Source of the DNA: Nocardioides aquaticus
Lineage (GTDB): Bacteria > Actinomycetota > Actinomycetes > Propionibacteriales > Nocardioidaceae
Direction: 5' to 3'
Assembly (NCBI RefSeq): GCF_018459925.1
Contig: NZ_CP075371.1
Coordinates: 1,488,001-1,552,000, forward strand
DNA length: 64,000 nt
Below the pieces are notes generated by a model. That model was given only the letters and a program-made list of their open reading frames with translations, searched no databases and was not told the DNA's origin. The position numbers were made by a program, and so were the translations under genes. Of the stretch, positions 18,579 through 28,573 are shown in pieces (position 1 is the first letter of the stretch; every line of letters starts with the position of its first letter).

Positions 18579-19549
18579 GCTCTCGCTCCAGGGTGGTCGT
18601 GCAGCGGTGAGACCCGTACGCGACCGGGGTCGACGTGGGAGGGCTCCGGGATGGTGGTGCCGGGGAGTCCGGCGGCCGCGCTGCCGTAGGCGACGGCGAG
18701 CGCGAGTCGGTGGGCGGGGGGTTCCCCGCGGAGGTCGGCCAGGACGTAGCCGAAGAGGCTGGAGTCGCCGGCGCCGACGGTGCTGACGACCTCGGTCGGC
18801 GGAGGAGCCGCGTGCCAGGCGCCCTCGGGCGTCACCAGGACGGCACCGCCGGCGCCGAGCGTGGCCAGGACGGCCCCGACCCCCTGGTCGAGCAGGACCC
18901 GGGCGGCCGCGGCGGCCGCGGCCGGGTCGGCCTCGATCGCGACGGGGTCGCCGCCGGTGAGCGAGGCCAGCTCCTCGCCGTTGGGCTTCATCAGGTCCGG
19001 GCAGCCGGCCGGGTCGCCGTCGAAGGCGTCGACGAGCGCGCGCAGCGGGGCCTCGCTGGTGTCGACGGCCACGCGGGCCGAGGTGCCGTGCAGCGCGCGG
19101 GTGAGCTCGGCGTACCAGCCCTCGGGCGCGCCGGGCGGCAGCGAGCCCGCCAGCACCACCCAGGCGGCGCCGGCGGCCCGGGAGACCAGGACGTCGCGCA
19201 GCCGTGCCGCGGCGGCGTCGTCCAGGTGCGGGCCGGGGCTGTTGAGCTTGGTGGTGGTCCCGTCCGGCTCGCTGATGGTGAGGTTGACCCGGGGCGGCCC
19301 GGACGTCGGGACGGCCTCGCAGGCGATCCCGGCGGCGTGGAGCTGGCGGACGAACGGGTCGTCGGTGTCCGCGGGGATGACCGCGAGCGTCGCCTCGCCG
19401 GCGGCGACGGCGGCCCGGGAGATGTTCACGCCCTTGCCACCGGCCTGGGAGATGACGGCCTCGACACGCTGCACGCCGCCGCGGCGCAGGGCGCCGGACA
19501 GCGTCAGCGTGCGGTCGGTGCTGGGGTTGGCGGTGAGGGTGAGGATCAC
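18575..19549 (-). CDS. fruK: 1-phosphofructokinase
   Basis: 324 aa PfkB-family sugar kinase converting fructose-1-phosphate to fructose-1,6-bisphosphate. GGKGVNISRAAVAAGE is the N-terminal signature, and VVSTVGAGDSSLFGYVLADL is the C-terminal GAGD motif with the catalytic Asp. LMKPNGEELASLTGG is also typical of FruK/LacC kinases. GTG overlaps the deoR stop by four bases. It acts on the product of the neighbouring FruA. Confidence 0.95.
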   Translation of the reverse strand: MILTLTANPSTDRTLTLSGALRRGGVQRVEAVISQAGGKGVNISRAAVAAGEATLAVIPADTDDPFVRQLHAAGIACEAVPTSGPPRVNLTISEPDGTTTKLNSPGPHLDDAAAARLRDVLVSRAAGAAWVVLAGSLPPGAPEGWYAELTRALHGTSARVAVDTSEAPLRALVDAFDGDPAGCPDLMKPNGEELASLTGGDPVAIEADPAAAAAAARVLLDQGVGAVLATLGAGGAVLVTPEGAWHAAPPPTEVVSTVGAGDSSLFGYVLADLRGEPPAHRLALAVAYGSAAAGLPGTTIPEPSHVDPGRVRVSPLHDHPGARA

Positions 19550-20313
19550 GCGACCACCACCTCCACGCCGGCGTGCTCGAGGTCGGTCCGGTCGTCCGAC
19601 GACAGGGCGTCGTCGGTCACCAGGACGTCGACCTGGGCCAGGGTGGCGAAGCGCACGGTGCTCTCCTCTCCGATCTTGCTGGCGTCGGCGAGCACCACGA
19701 CCTGGCGTGCCGCCCCGACGAGGGCTCGTTTGGTGGCGGCCTCCTCCACGTCGGGCGTGGAGAGGCCGTGCAGCAGGGAGATGCCGTTCGTGCCCAGGAA
19801 CACGACGTCGGCGCGCAGCCGGCCCAGGGACTCGACGGTGTCCGGGCCGACCGCGGCCTGCGTGGTCTCGCGGACCGTGCCGGGCAGCAGGTGCAGCTCG
19901 ACGCCGGGCAGGCCGATCAGGCGGGCGGCCAGCGGCACGGCGTGGGTCCAGACCTTCAGGCGGTGTCCCGGGGTCATCAGGGCGGCCAGCCGCCCGGTCG
20001 TGGTGCCGGCGTCGATGAGCACGGTGGCCCCGGGCCGGGGGAGCAGGGCGAGGGCGGCCGCGGCGATGCGGTCCTTGGCCTCGGCGTGCGCCCGGTCGCG
20101 GTCGCCGAGCGCCGGCTCGATCACGGGCAGGGCGTGGGCGGGCACCGCACCGCCGTGGACGCGGCGGACCAGGCCCAGGCGCTCCAGCGTGCTGAGGTCA
20201 CGGCGGATGGTCTCGGTGGTCACGTCGTACTCCGAGGCGAGCACGGCCACCGACAACCGGCCGCGGTCGGAGACGAGTCGGGCCATGGCCTGCTGGCGTT
20301 CCTCGGCGTACAT
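19546..20313 (-). CDS. DeoR/GlpR family transcriptional regulator of the fructose operon
   Basis: 255 aa. The N-terminal winged helix-turn-helix (YAEERQQAMARLVSDRGRLSVAVLASEYDVTTETIRRDLSTLERLGLVRRVHGGAV) has the DeoR signature TIRRDLSTLE. The C-terminal sugar-phosphate sensor domain contains VLIDAGTTTGRLA and VVLADASKIG, the DeoRC site. First gene of the operon with fruK and fruA; by analogy with FruR proteins it should repress the operon and be released by a fructose phosphate. Operator candidates lie in the gap to ptsI. Confidence 0.93.
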   Translation of the reverse strand: MYAEERQQAMARLVSDRGRLSVAVLASEYDVTTETIRRDLSTLERLGLVRRVHGGAVPAHALPVIEPALGDRDRAHAEAKDRIAAAALALLPRPGATVLIDAGTTTGRLAALMTPGHRLKVWTHAVPLAARLIGLPGVELHLLPGTVRETTQAAVGPDTVESLGRLRADVVFLGTNGISLLHGLSTPDVEEAATKRALVGAARQVVVLADASKIGEESTVRFATLAQVDVLVTDDALSSDDRTDLEHAGVEVVVA

Positions 20314-20358
20314 TCCTCGTCACCTCCCGGACACGTGGTCGTGATCTGCGTATGTGTT

Positions 20359-20388
20359 GTTTTAGTTGGTATTCATGTGGACTGTCAA
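20359..20388 (-). promoter_or_regulatory. Promoter of the deoR-fruK-fruA operon
   Basis: On the minus strand a perfect -35 TTGACA (20388-20383), then 17 bp, then CTAAAA (or 18 bp and TAAAAC). The AT-rich spacer between the boxes is a likely place for the DeoR operator. Confidence 0.55.
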
Positions 20389-20401
20389 GGGTCCGCGGCC
20401 C

Positions 20402-20413
20402 TAGGATGTGAGC
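20402..20413 (+). promoter_or_regulatory. Leaderless-type -10 box for ptsI
   Basis: TAGGAT at 20402-20407, 6 nt before the ATG at 20414. Confidence 0.55.
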
Positions 20414-22114
20414 ATGGTCACCAGCGACACCGTCACCGACACCCCTTCCGACACCCGCTCCCTGCTCCGCGGCGCGCCCGTGGTGCCCGGCGCCGCCTAC
20501 GGCCCCGTGGTGCTCGTCCAGGACGACGTTCCGGCCGAGGCGGTCGCCGCCTTCGGCGACGGCGGACTTGCCGACGACGAGGCCGCGCTGGGGGCCTACG
20601 ACGACGCGGTCGCGGCGGTGGCGACCGGGTACGAGACCAAGGCCGGACGTGCCTCCGGCGCCGCCACCGAGGTCCTCGTGGCCAGCGCCGGCCTGGCCCG
20701 GGACAAGGGGATGCGCAAGGCCGTACGCCGCCGGCTCGCCGAGGACGACCTCGTCACCGCGGTGCGGGGCGCGGTGACGGAGTTCGTGGAGAAGTTCGAG
20801 GCGGTGGGCGGGCTGATGGCCGAGCGGACCACCGACCTGCGCGACATCGAGAAGCGGCTGGTGGCGCGGATCGTCGGCGCCCCCGAGCCCGGGGTCACCG
20901 ACCCGGGCACGCCGTCGGTCGTGGTGGCCGACGACCTCGCCCCGGCCGACACCGCCGGTCTCGACCCGCGCACCGTGCTCGCGCTGGTCACCGAGCGGGG
21001 CGGGCCCACCAGCCACACCGCGATCATCGCCCGCCAGCTCGGGATCCCCTGCGTCGTCGGGGTCGGCGGCGCCACCGGGCTGACCACCGGCGCGCACGTC
21101 CTGGTCGACGCGACCGCTGGCACGGTGGACCCCGACCCGGACCCCGACGAGGCCCGCGCGATGGTCGAGCGTGCCCGCGAGGACCGGGCCCGCGCCGAGG
21201 CGTGGAACGGGCCCGGCGCCACCGCCGACGGCACCGCGGTGAAGCTCCTGGCCAACGTCGCCGACGGCGAGAGCGCCCGCGGTGCGCAGGGGCAGCCCGT
21301 CGAGGGCGTGGGGCTGTTCCGCACCGAGCTGTGCTTCCTGGGCCGCGCCGAGGAGCCGACCGTGGAGGAGCAGACCGCGATCTACCGCGAGGTGCTCGAC
21401 GCCTTCGCCGGCCGCCAGGTCGTGCTCCGCACCCTCGACGCCGGCTCCGACAAGCCGCTGGCCTTCGCCACGCTCCCGGGCGAGGACAACCCCGCGCTCG
21501 GCGTGCGCGGGCTGCGGCTCTCCTTCGACGACCCCGGTCTGCTCGAGCGTCAGCTCGACGCGGTGGCCGCCGCCGCGCAGCAGGCCGGCGTCCAGGTGCA
21601 GGTGATGGCGCCGATGGTGGCCACCGTCGCCGAGGCCGCCGCGTTCGCCGCCCAGGTCCGCGAGCGCGGCCTGGTGGCGGGGATCATGGTCGAGGTGCCG
21701 GCGATCGCGCTGCTGGCCGACCAGGTGCTCGAGCACGTCGACTTCCTCTCGATCGGCACCAACGACCTCACGCAGTACGCGATGGCGGCCGACCGGATGG
21801 CCACCCAGCTGGCCCACCTGACCGACCCGTGGCAGCCGGCGGTGCTGAAGCTGGTCGCCATGACGGCCGAGGCCGGACGGCGGGCCGGCAAGCCGGTCGG
21901 CGTCTGCGGCGAGGCCGCTGCCGACCCGCTGCTGGCGTGCGTCCTCGTCGGCCTGGGCGTGACCTCGCTGTCGATGGCCGCGGCCGCGGTCCGGTCGGTG
22001 GGTGCGCGGCTGGCCACGACCTCCGACGACCAGTGCGCCCGGGCGGCGCAGGCGGCGCTGGGCGCGCTCGACCCGGCCGCGGCACGCGAGGCCGTCCTCG
22101 CGGTGCTGGCCTGA
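20414..22114 (+). CDS. ptsI: PTS enzyme I (phosphoenolpyruvate-protein phosphotransferase)
   Basis: 566 aa; takes phosphate from PEP and gives it to HPr. Phospho-His motif: VTERGGPTSHTAIIARQLGIPCVVG. The C-terminal PEP-binding barrel shows EGVGLFRTELCFLGR, FATLPGEDNPALGVRGLR, SIGTNDLTQYAMAADR and VGVCGEAAADPLL with the proton-donor Cys. The ATG at 20414 is preferred over the GTG two codons upstream because of its spacing to the -10 box. Divergent from the fru operon, sharing its control region. Confidence 0.96.
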   Translation: MVTSDTVTDTPSDTRSLLRGAPVVPGAAYGPVVLVQDDVPAEAVAAFGDGGLADDEAALGAYDDAVAAVATGYETKAGRASGAATEVLVASAGLARDKGMRKAVRRRLAEDDLVTAVRGAVTEFVEKFEAVGGLMAERTTDLRDIEKRLVARIVGAPEPGVTDPGTPSVVVADDLAPADTAGLDPRTVLALVTERGGPTSHTAIIARQLGIPCVVGVGGATGLTTGAHVLVDATAGTVDPDPDPDEARAMVERAREDRARAEAWNGPGATADGTAVKLLANVADGESARGAQGQPVEGVGLFRTELCFLGRAEEPTVEEQTAIYREVLDAFAGRQVVLRTLDAGSDKPLAFATLPGEDNPALGVRGLRLSFDDPGLLERQLDAVAAAAQQAGVQVQVMAPMVATVAEAAAFAAQVRERGLVAGIMVEVPAIALLADQVLEHVDFLSIGTNDLTQYAMAADRMATQLAHLTDPWQPAVLKLVAMTAEAGRRAGKPVGVCGEAAADPLLACVLVGLGVTSLSMAAAAVRSVGARLATTSDDQCARAAQAALGALDPAAAREAVLAVLA

Positions 22115-22218
22115 GCCGGGTCGCCCACCGGGTGAGGTCGACCCGGCGGCCGGCTGGCTAGATTGCGCGGTCACCGGTCGGCGTCCCCGACCTCCCCGCA
22201 CCACCTGGAGGCTCCTCG

Positions 22219-22398
22219 ATGGGTTACGGACTCGGCGTCTTCCTGCTCGCTCTCGGCCTGATCCTGGTCTTCGCCGTCAACGAGGTGCAGGTCGGCCCGG
22301 TCGAGGTGATCACCTTCGGCTGGATCCTCGCGGGGACGGGCGTGCTGGTCATCGTGCTGACCGCCGTCACGACGCCGAGGCGTACGCCCCGGGCCTGA
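22219..22398 (+). CDS. Small membrane protein, DUF6458-like
   Basis: 59 aa. MGYGLGVFLLALGLILVFAVNEVQVGPV then VITFGWILAGTGVLVIVLTAV: two membrane helices separated by a short turn, the layout of the DUF6458 family. ATG follows CACCTGGAGG, a good ribosome binding site 8 nt away. A -10-like TAGATT stands about 55 nt upstream, near 22157. Function unknown. Confidence 0.75.
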   Translation: MGYGLGVFLLALGLILVFAVNEVQVGPVEVITFGWILAGTGVLVIVLTAVTTPRRTPRA

Positions 22399-22613
22399 CC
22401 GCGCGTCGGGCCCCGTCCGACCTGCGCTGAGTTGGGCCGCGGGCGCCGCCCTTGCTAGTCTTCACCGGTTGGCCCGCCCGTCGCCCCGCGACGGAACCGG
22501 GCCCGGGCGCGATCCTGTGCCCGTCGTACCCCAGCCGTCAGACGGCCGCGGATCCAGAGTGCCCGGGTGGACCTGCCCCGGCGCGCCGCGCAACGAGCCG
22601 AAGGAGAACCCGA

Positions 22614-22889
22614 GTGTCGATCGGAACCGACGCGGAGACCAAGAAGAAGATCATCGCCGAGTACGCCACGACCGAGGGCGACACCGGTTCGCCCGAGGTC
22701 CAGATCGCGTTGCTCAGCTTCCGCATCTCCCACCTCACCGAGCACCTCAAGACCCACAAGCACGACCACCACAGCCGTCGTGGTCTGCTGCTGCTCGTCG
22801 GCCAGCGCCGGCGGCTGCTGAACTACCTGCGCAAGACCGAGATCGACCGCTACCGCTCGATCGTCGAGCGCCTCGGCCTGCGCCGCTGA
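22614..22889 (+). CDS. rpsO: 30S ribosomal protein S15
   Basis: 91 aa. [39 protein letters not shown], then [23 protein letters not shown], is the S15 signature. It binds 16S rRNA helices 20-22 at the three-way junction. The GTG start is set by GAAGGAG 8 nt upstream; the longer frame from 22452 has no support. A TAGTCT box near 22454 would give a leader of about 150 nt. A 12-bp hairpin follows, then pnp, the conserved rpsO-pnp order. Confidence 0.97.
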   Translation: MSIGTDAETKKKIIAEYATTEGDTGSPEVQIALLSFRISHLTEHLKTHKHDHHSRRGLLLLVGQRRRLLNYLRKTEIDRYRSIVERLGLRR

Positions 22890-22894
22890 CTCGT

Positions 22895-22920
22895 GAAGGG
22901 CCCACCTCGGTGGGCCCTTC
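22895..22920 (+). terminator. Hairpin after rpsO
   Basis: GAAGGGCCCACC / GGTGGGCCCTTC around a tiny loop, followed by CGTGCTTTCC. Terminator or RNase processing site between rpsO and pnp. Confidence 0.65.
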
Positions 22921-23148
22921 CGTGCTTTCCCGGCACACCGCGAGCAGCACCCCGCACGACCAGCGACAAGTCCAGGAGCGGCCCCGAGCCGACCGGGCCC
23001 GGTCCTCGGTAGTGACCAGCAGGACCCCGCCTCGCGCGGGCCGCCTGCGGTCTCGATCGAAGACCGGCCACCTCGAAGGACGAGGTCCCGCCCCGTTTCG
23101 GGCGGACGCCCGCGGCCGCTCCGCGAACAGTGAGGAACCACCAGACAC

Positions 23149-25380
23149 ATGACCTACGCAGAGCCCACCATCTCGGCCGTCGAGACCGTGATCGACAACG
23201 GCAAGCACGGCCGCCGCACCGTCAAGTTCGAGACCGGGCTGCTGGCCCGGCAGGCCGCCGGATCGGTGACCGCCTACCTCGACGACGAGACCATGCTGCT
23301 GTCGGCGACGACCGCCGGCAAGCACCCCAAGGACCACCTCGACTTCTTCCCCCTCACGATCGACGTGGAGGAGCGGATGTACGCCGTCGGGCAGATCCCC
23401 GGCTCGTTCTTCCGCAGCGAGGGGCGTCCCGGCGAGGACGCGATCCTCACCTGCCGCCTGATCGACCGCCCGCTGCGCCCGACCTTCAAGAAGGGCCTGC
23501 GCACCGAGGTCCAGGTCGTCATCACCGTCATGGCGCTCGACCCGGAGATGCCCTACGACGTGCTGGCCATCAACGCCGCGTCGCTGTCCACCCAGCTGTC
23601 CGGCCTGCCGTTCTCCGGCCCCGTCGGCGGCACCCGTGTCGCGCTGATCGACGGCCAGTGGGTGGCGTTCCCGACCCACAGCCAGCTCGAGAGCGCCGTG
23701 TTCGACATGGTCGTCGCGGGCCGGGTCACCGAGTCCGGCGACGTCGCGATCATGATGGTCGAGGCCGAGGCCACCGAGCAGACCTTCGAGCTCGTCCGCT
23801 CCGGTGCCCAGGCCCCCACCGAGGAGATCGTGGCCCAGGGCCTCGACGCCGCGAAGCCGTTCATCAAGCAGCTGTGCGAGGCCCAGGCCGAGCTGGCCAA
23901 GGAGGCCGCCAAGCCGGTCGCCGACTTCCCGGTCTTCCTGGACTTCGAGGACGACGTCTACGCCGCGGTCGAGGCCGCGGTCAAGGGTGACGTCGCCCAG
24001 GCGCTGACCATCGCCGACAAGCAGGACCGCGAGTCGCGCACCGACGAGATCAAGGCGGCGCTGCTCGAGAAGATCGGCGGCGACTTCGAGGGTCGCGAGA
24101 AGGAGATCGGCGCCGCGTTCCGTGCGCTGAACAAGTCCTCCATGCGCGAGCGCGTGCTGCGCGACCAGGTCCGCATGGACGGCCGCGGCCTCGCCGACAT
24201 CCGTCCGCTGCACTCCGAGGTCGGGGTCATCCCGCGCGTGCACGGCTCGGCGCTGTTCGAGCGCGGCGAGACCCAGATCCTGGGTGTCACCACGCTGAAC
24301 ATGCTGACGCTGGAGCAGAAGCTCGACACGCTGTCGCCGGAGAAGTCGCGGCGCTACATGCACAAGTACGTCTTCCCGCCGTTCTCCACCGGTGAGACCG
24401 GTCGCGTGGGCTCGCCCAAGCGCCGCGAGGTCGGCCACGGCGCCCTGGCGCGTCGCGCCTTGCTGCCGGTGCTGCCCTCGCGCGAGGAGTTCCCGTACGC
24501 CATCCGCCAGCTGTCCGAGGCGATGGGCTCCAACGGGTCCACCTCGATGGGCTCGGTCTGCGCCTCGACCATGTCGCTGCTCCAGGCCGGCGTGCCGCTC
24601 AAGGCGCCCGTCGCGGGCATCGCGATGGGCCTCATCTCCGGCGAGGTCGACGGCAAGACCCAGTACGTCGCGCTGACCGACATCCTCGGTGCCGAGGACG
24701 CCTTCGGCGACATGGACTTCAAGGTCGCCGGCACCCGTGAGTTCGTCACGGCCCTCCAGCTCGACACCAAGCTCGACGGGATCCCCGCCGAGGTCCTGGG
24801 TGCTGCGCTGAACCAGGCCAAGGACGCCCGCCTGGCGATCCTCGACGTCATGAACGAGGCGATCGCCGAGCCCGAGGAGATGTCGCTGCACGCGCCGCGC
24901 ATCATCACCGTGCGCATCCCGGTCGACAAGATCGGCGAGGTGATCGGGCCCAAGGGCAAGGTCATCAACCAGATCCAGGACGACACCGGCGCGAGCCTGT
25001 CGATCGAGGACGACGGCACCATCTACATCGGCGCCACCAACGGCGAGGCCGCCGAGATGGCCCGCCAGGCCGTCAACGCGATCGCCAACCCGACGATGCC
25101 CGAGGTCGGCGAGCGCTACCTCGGCACCGTGGTGAAGACGACCAACTTCGGCGCCTTCGTCTCGCTGCTGCCCGGCAAGGACGGCCTGCTGCACATCAGC
25201 AAGCTGCGCGGCCTGGCCGGTGGCAAGCGCGTCGAGGCCGTCGAGGACGTCGTGTCGGTGGGCCAGAAGGTCCAGGTCGAGATCGCCGAGATCGACGACC
25301 GCGGCAAGCTCTCGCTGATCCCGGTCGTGGACGAGTCCGCCGAGGGTGGCGCGGACGACGCCGAGGCCGAGGAGGCCTGA
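23149..25380 (+). CDS. pnp: Polyribonucleotide nucleotidyltransferase (PNPase)
   Basis: 743 aa phosphorolytic 3'-5' exoribonuclease. First RNase PH domain 1-230 ([34 protein letters not shown]), helical domain 240-330, second RNase PH domain about 335-560 with [27 protein letters not shown] and the catalytic [18 protein letters not shown]sp residues. KH domain with [17 protein letters not shown], then S1 domain ([28 protein letters not shown]). ATG with GAGGAA upstream. The 228-nt gap after rpsO holds several small stem-loops that could be cleavage sites. Confidence 0.98.
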   Translation: MTYAEPTISAVETVIDNGKHGRRTVKFETGLLARQAAGSVTAYLDDETMLLSATTAGKHPKDHLDFFPLTIDVEERMYAVGQIPGSFFRSEGRPGEDAILTCRLIDRPLRPTFKKGLRTEVQVVITVMALDPEMPYDVLAINAASLSTQLSGLPFSGPVGGTRVALIDGQWVAFPTHSQLESAVFDMVVAGRVTESGDVAIMMVEAEATEQTFELVRSGAQAPTEEIVAQGLDAAKPFIKQLCEAQAELAKEAAKPVADFPVFLDFEDDVYAAVEAAVKGDVAQALTIADKQDRESRTDEIKAALLEKIGGDFEGREKEIGAAFRALNKSSMRERVLRDQVRMDGRGLADIRPLHSEVGVIPRVHGSALFERGETQILGVTTLNMLTLEQKLDTLSPEKSRRYMHKYVFPPFSTGETGRVGSPKRREVGHGALARRALLPVLPSREEFPYAIRQLSEAMGSNGSTSMGSVCASTMSLLQAGVPLKAPVAGIAMGLISGEVDGKTQYVALTDILGAEDAFGDMDFKVAGTREFVTALQLDTKLDGIPAEVLGAALNQAKDARLAILDVMNEAIAEPEEMSLHAPRIITVRIPVDKIGEVIGPKGKVINQIQDDTGASLSIEDDGTIYIGATNGEAAEMARQAVNAIANPTMPEVGERYLGTVVKTTNFGAFVSLLPGKDGLLHISKLRGLAGGKRVEAVEDVVSVGQKVQVEIAEIDDRGKLSLIPVVDESAEGGADDAEAEEA

Positions 25381-25384
25381 GCCC

Positions 25385-26767
25385 GTGGGGGAGACCCCGC
25401 CGCAGCGTGCGACCCGCCCTCCCCGGGACCCTCGTGGTCCCGGGGAGGGCGGGTCGCCGCCGCTGCGGCCCGGGACGACGCAGACCCTCCTGACCGAGCG
25501 TGACGCGCTCGGCCGGGTGACCTCGACGGTGCGGCGCACGCTGCTGCCTGCGGGCCTGCGGGTCGTCACCGAGGAGATGGCCGGGGCCCGCTCGGCCAGC
25601 GTCGGCGTCTGGGTCGGCGTCGGCTCCCGTGACGAGACCGCCGCCGAGCACGGCAGCTCGCACTTCCTGGAGCACCTGCTGTTCAAGGGCACCGCGGAGC
25701 GCTCCGCGCTCGACATCTCGGTCCAGCTCGACGCCGTGGGCGGCGAGCTTAACGCCTTCACGGCCAAGGAGTACACCTGCTTCCACGCCCGCGTGCTGGG
25801 CGAGGACCTCGACCTCGCGGTCGACGTGCTCGGTGACATGGTCACCGGCTCGCTGCTCGACGCCCACGAGGTCGAGGCCGAGCGGGACGTCATCCTCGAC
25901 GAGATCGCGATGCACGAGGACGACCCCGACGACGTCGTCCACGAGCTGCTCTCCGAGGTCGCCTTCGGGGCCGACACGCCCCTGGGGCGCTCCATCGCCG
26001 GCACGGAGGCCTCGATCCAGGCCCAGACCCGGGACGGCATCGTCGACTTCCTGGGCCGGCACTACCGGCCCGGGCAGATGGTCGTCTCGGCCGCCGGGGC
26101 GCTCGACCACGACCACGTGGTCGCCGAGGTCGAGCGGGCCTTCGGCCGCGGCGGGTTCCTCGACGGCGTCGCGGGCCCGGCGGCGCCGCGCTCGAGCGAC
26201 GTCGTCGTCCCGGTCCGGGCCGGCCAGGCGCGGCTGAGCCGCTCCTTCGAGCAGGCCAACGTGGTGCTCGCGGTGGAGGGGATGACCCGGCACGACCCGG
26301 ACCGCTACGCCCTCGGCGTGCTGAACACCGCGCTCGGCGGCGGCACCTCGAGCCGGCTGTTCCAGGAGGTCCGCGAGCGGCGGGGGCTGGCGTACTCGGT
26401 GTTCTCCTTCTCCTCCCACCACGCCGACACCGGCCTGGTGGGCGTCAGCGTGGGGTGCCTGCCGGACCGTCTCGACGAGGTGCTGGCGACCGTCCGCGGT
26501 GAGCTGGCGAAGGTCGCCGCCGACGGCCTGGACGCCGCCGAGCTGGCGCTGGGCCAGGGCCAGCTGCGCGGGGGACTGGTGCTCGGCCTCGAGGACCCCG
26601 CGTCGCGGATGCACCGCCTCGGCAAGTCCGAGCTGGTCCACCACGAGCTGCTCGGGGTGGACGACGTGCTCGAGCGGGTCGCGGCGGTCACGCTGGAGGA
26701 CGTACGGCGGGTCGCGGCGCAGGTGCTCGTCCGCCCCGAGGTGCTCGCCGTCGTCGGACCCGGCTGA
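25385..26767 (+). CDS. M16 family zinc metallopeptidase (mitochondrial processing peptidase-like)
   Basis: 460 aa. The inverted zinc site HGSSHFLEHLLFKG (HxxEH) is intact, with the downstream Glu in the AVDVLGDMVTGSLLDAHEVEAERDVILDEIAMHEDDP region. The C-terminal half carries the R/Y pair (QEVRERRGLAYSVFSF) typical of the family. Corresponds to M. tuberculosis PepR, which also follows pnp. Start: GTG 25385 has AGGAGG 9 nt upstream, inside the pnp end. That puts a 20-bp perfect hairpin in the first codons, encoding a Pro/Arg/Gly stretch. The next GTG in frame, at 25517, would avoid it. Confidence 0.9.
   Translation: MGETPPQRATRPPRDPRGPGEGGSPPLRPGTTQTLLTERDALGRVTSTVRRTLLPAGLRVVTEEMAGARSASVGVWVGVGSRDETAAEHGSSHFLEHLLFKGTAERSALDISVQLDAVGGELNAFTAKEYTCFHARVLGEDLDLAVDVLGDMVTGSLLDAHEVEAERDVILDEIAMHEDDPDDVVHELLSEVAFGADTPLGRSIAGTEASIQAQTRDGIVDFLGRHYRPGQMVVSAAGALDHDHVVAEVERAFGRGGFLDGVAGPAAPRSSDVVVPVRAGQARLSRSFEQANVVLAVEGMTRHDPDRYALGVLNTALGGGTSSRLFQEVRERRGLAYSVFSFSSHHADTGLVGVSVGCLPDRLDEVLATVRGELAKVAADGLDAAELALGQGQLRGGLVLGLEDPASRMHRLGKSELVHHELLGVDDVLERVAAVTLEDVRRVAAQVLVRPEVLAVVGPG
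25411..25455 (+). terminator. 20-bp perfect hairpin between pnp and the M16 peptidase
   Basis: Bases 25411-25430 pair without mismatch with 25436-25455 around a 5-nt loop (CTCGT). No U-run. It lies just after the pnp stop and inside the likely 5' end of the next coding sequence. Confidence 0.7.
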
Positions 26768-26800
26768 GGGGTCGCCCCGTCGGGGTCGTCGGCGTCGGGC

Positions 26801-27322
26801 TCAGCGCCGGCCGATGATCCCGACCACGGCGGGCTGCGTGCTCTTCAGCGCGGAGACGCGGAAGCCGCCCTTCTCGAGCGAGGCCCCTGCCTGCGCGATC
26901 ATCTGGGGGACCTGGTCCTCACGCGCCGCGTCGTAGAACAAGCCGACCACGCCTCCGGGGCGGAGCCGGTCGTGGAGCAGCGCGACCTCGTCGACGCACT
27001 CGCGCACCCAGAACAGGTTGACGTTGAACGCGAAGACCTTGCTGAGGCGCTTGACCGGCACCCGCAGGGTCGCGAGGTCGATCTGGCGGACCGTGAGCCG
27101 CTTGTCCTCGATGGCCGCGGCGTTGCGGCGCTTGGTCCGGTCGACGCCGGACTCCGAGCGGTCGATCGCGAAGAGCCGGCCCTGGCCGGGCTCGAGCCGG
27201 CTGCAGATCAGCTCGGCGGCCGCGCCCGGTCCGCACCCGATCTCGAGGACCTTGTCGTCGGGCTTGATGTCGACGAGGTCCACCGCCCACCGGATGCGCG
27301 CCGGGATCTGGTCCACCACCAT
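26801..27322 (-). CDS. Class I SAM-dependent methyltransferase
   Basis: 173 aa, cytoplasmic. KPDDKVLEIGCGPGAAAELICSRL is motif I, the SAM-binding GxGxG loop; LFAIDRSESGVDRTKRRN is the post-I acidic strand; RLRPGGVVGLFYDAA is motif post-III. The protein is shorter than most small-molecule methyltransferases and has no added domain, so no substrate can be named. Minus strand, convergent with the M16 peptidase and divergent from dapB. A CAGGCT box 7 nt before its ATG suggests a leaderless start. Confidence 0.82.
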   Translation of the reverse strand: MVVDQIPARIRWAVDLVDIKPDDKVLEIGCGPGAAAELICSRLEPGQGRLFAIDRSESGVDRTKRRNAAAIEDKRLTVRQIDLATLRVPVKRLSKVFAFNVNLFWVRECVDEVALLHDRLRPGGVVGLFYDAAREDQVPQMIAQAGASLEKGGFRVSALKSTQPAVVGIIGRR

Positions 27323-27330
27323 GGGCCACA

Positions 27331-28191
<861 letters not shown>

Positions 28192-28573
28192 CCGGGCCCG
28201 GTGGCCGAGGCGGCGCCGGCCCCGGTGGTCACCGCGCCCGACCCGATGCTCGACGCGCAGCGCAGGTGCAGGCGGTCATGTCGCTCGACGTGTGATCTTC
28301 ACCCACCAGGTGCACGCACATCACACATCGACCCACCGCGACCGGTCTCGCTGCGCTCGCTCCTCGACCACGGGGGCCCGGGCGCTCGCTCCTCGGGCGC
28401 CGGCCGCGGCGAACCACGTGAGGCGCGGTTCGCCGCCCGCTGCGGAACTCTGCAGGTCGTTGCACTGCACAACCCTGCGCCGCCGTAGCGCTGGGGGGGA
28501 CCGGGCAGGTCTGCGACGGTCGGAGCACAGGCGTCTCCCGACCGGGCGCCCGCCGTCTGCCGAAGGGTCCGTC
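28192..28573. other. Intergenic region upstream of the M4 protease
   Basis: 382 bp without a convincing gene. A 95-codon open frame on the plus strand is Arg/Pro/Ser-rich and has neither a ribosome binding site nor recognisable similarity. It presumably carries the protease promoter, but I see no clear -10/-35 pair. Short palindromic words (GTGAT...ATCAC at about 28290-28325) may be regulatory. Confidence 0.4.

Noticed and set aside
16476..18689. 737-codon plus-strand frame opposite fruA
   Set aside because: Composition is a His/Gly/Glu/Gln shadow of the EIIABC gene; no ribosome binding site or domain.
28201..28488. 95-codon frame between dapB and the M4 protease
   Set aside because: Arg/Pro/Ser-rich, no ribosome binding site, no protein-like pattern, and no -10 box at leaderless distance.
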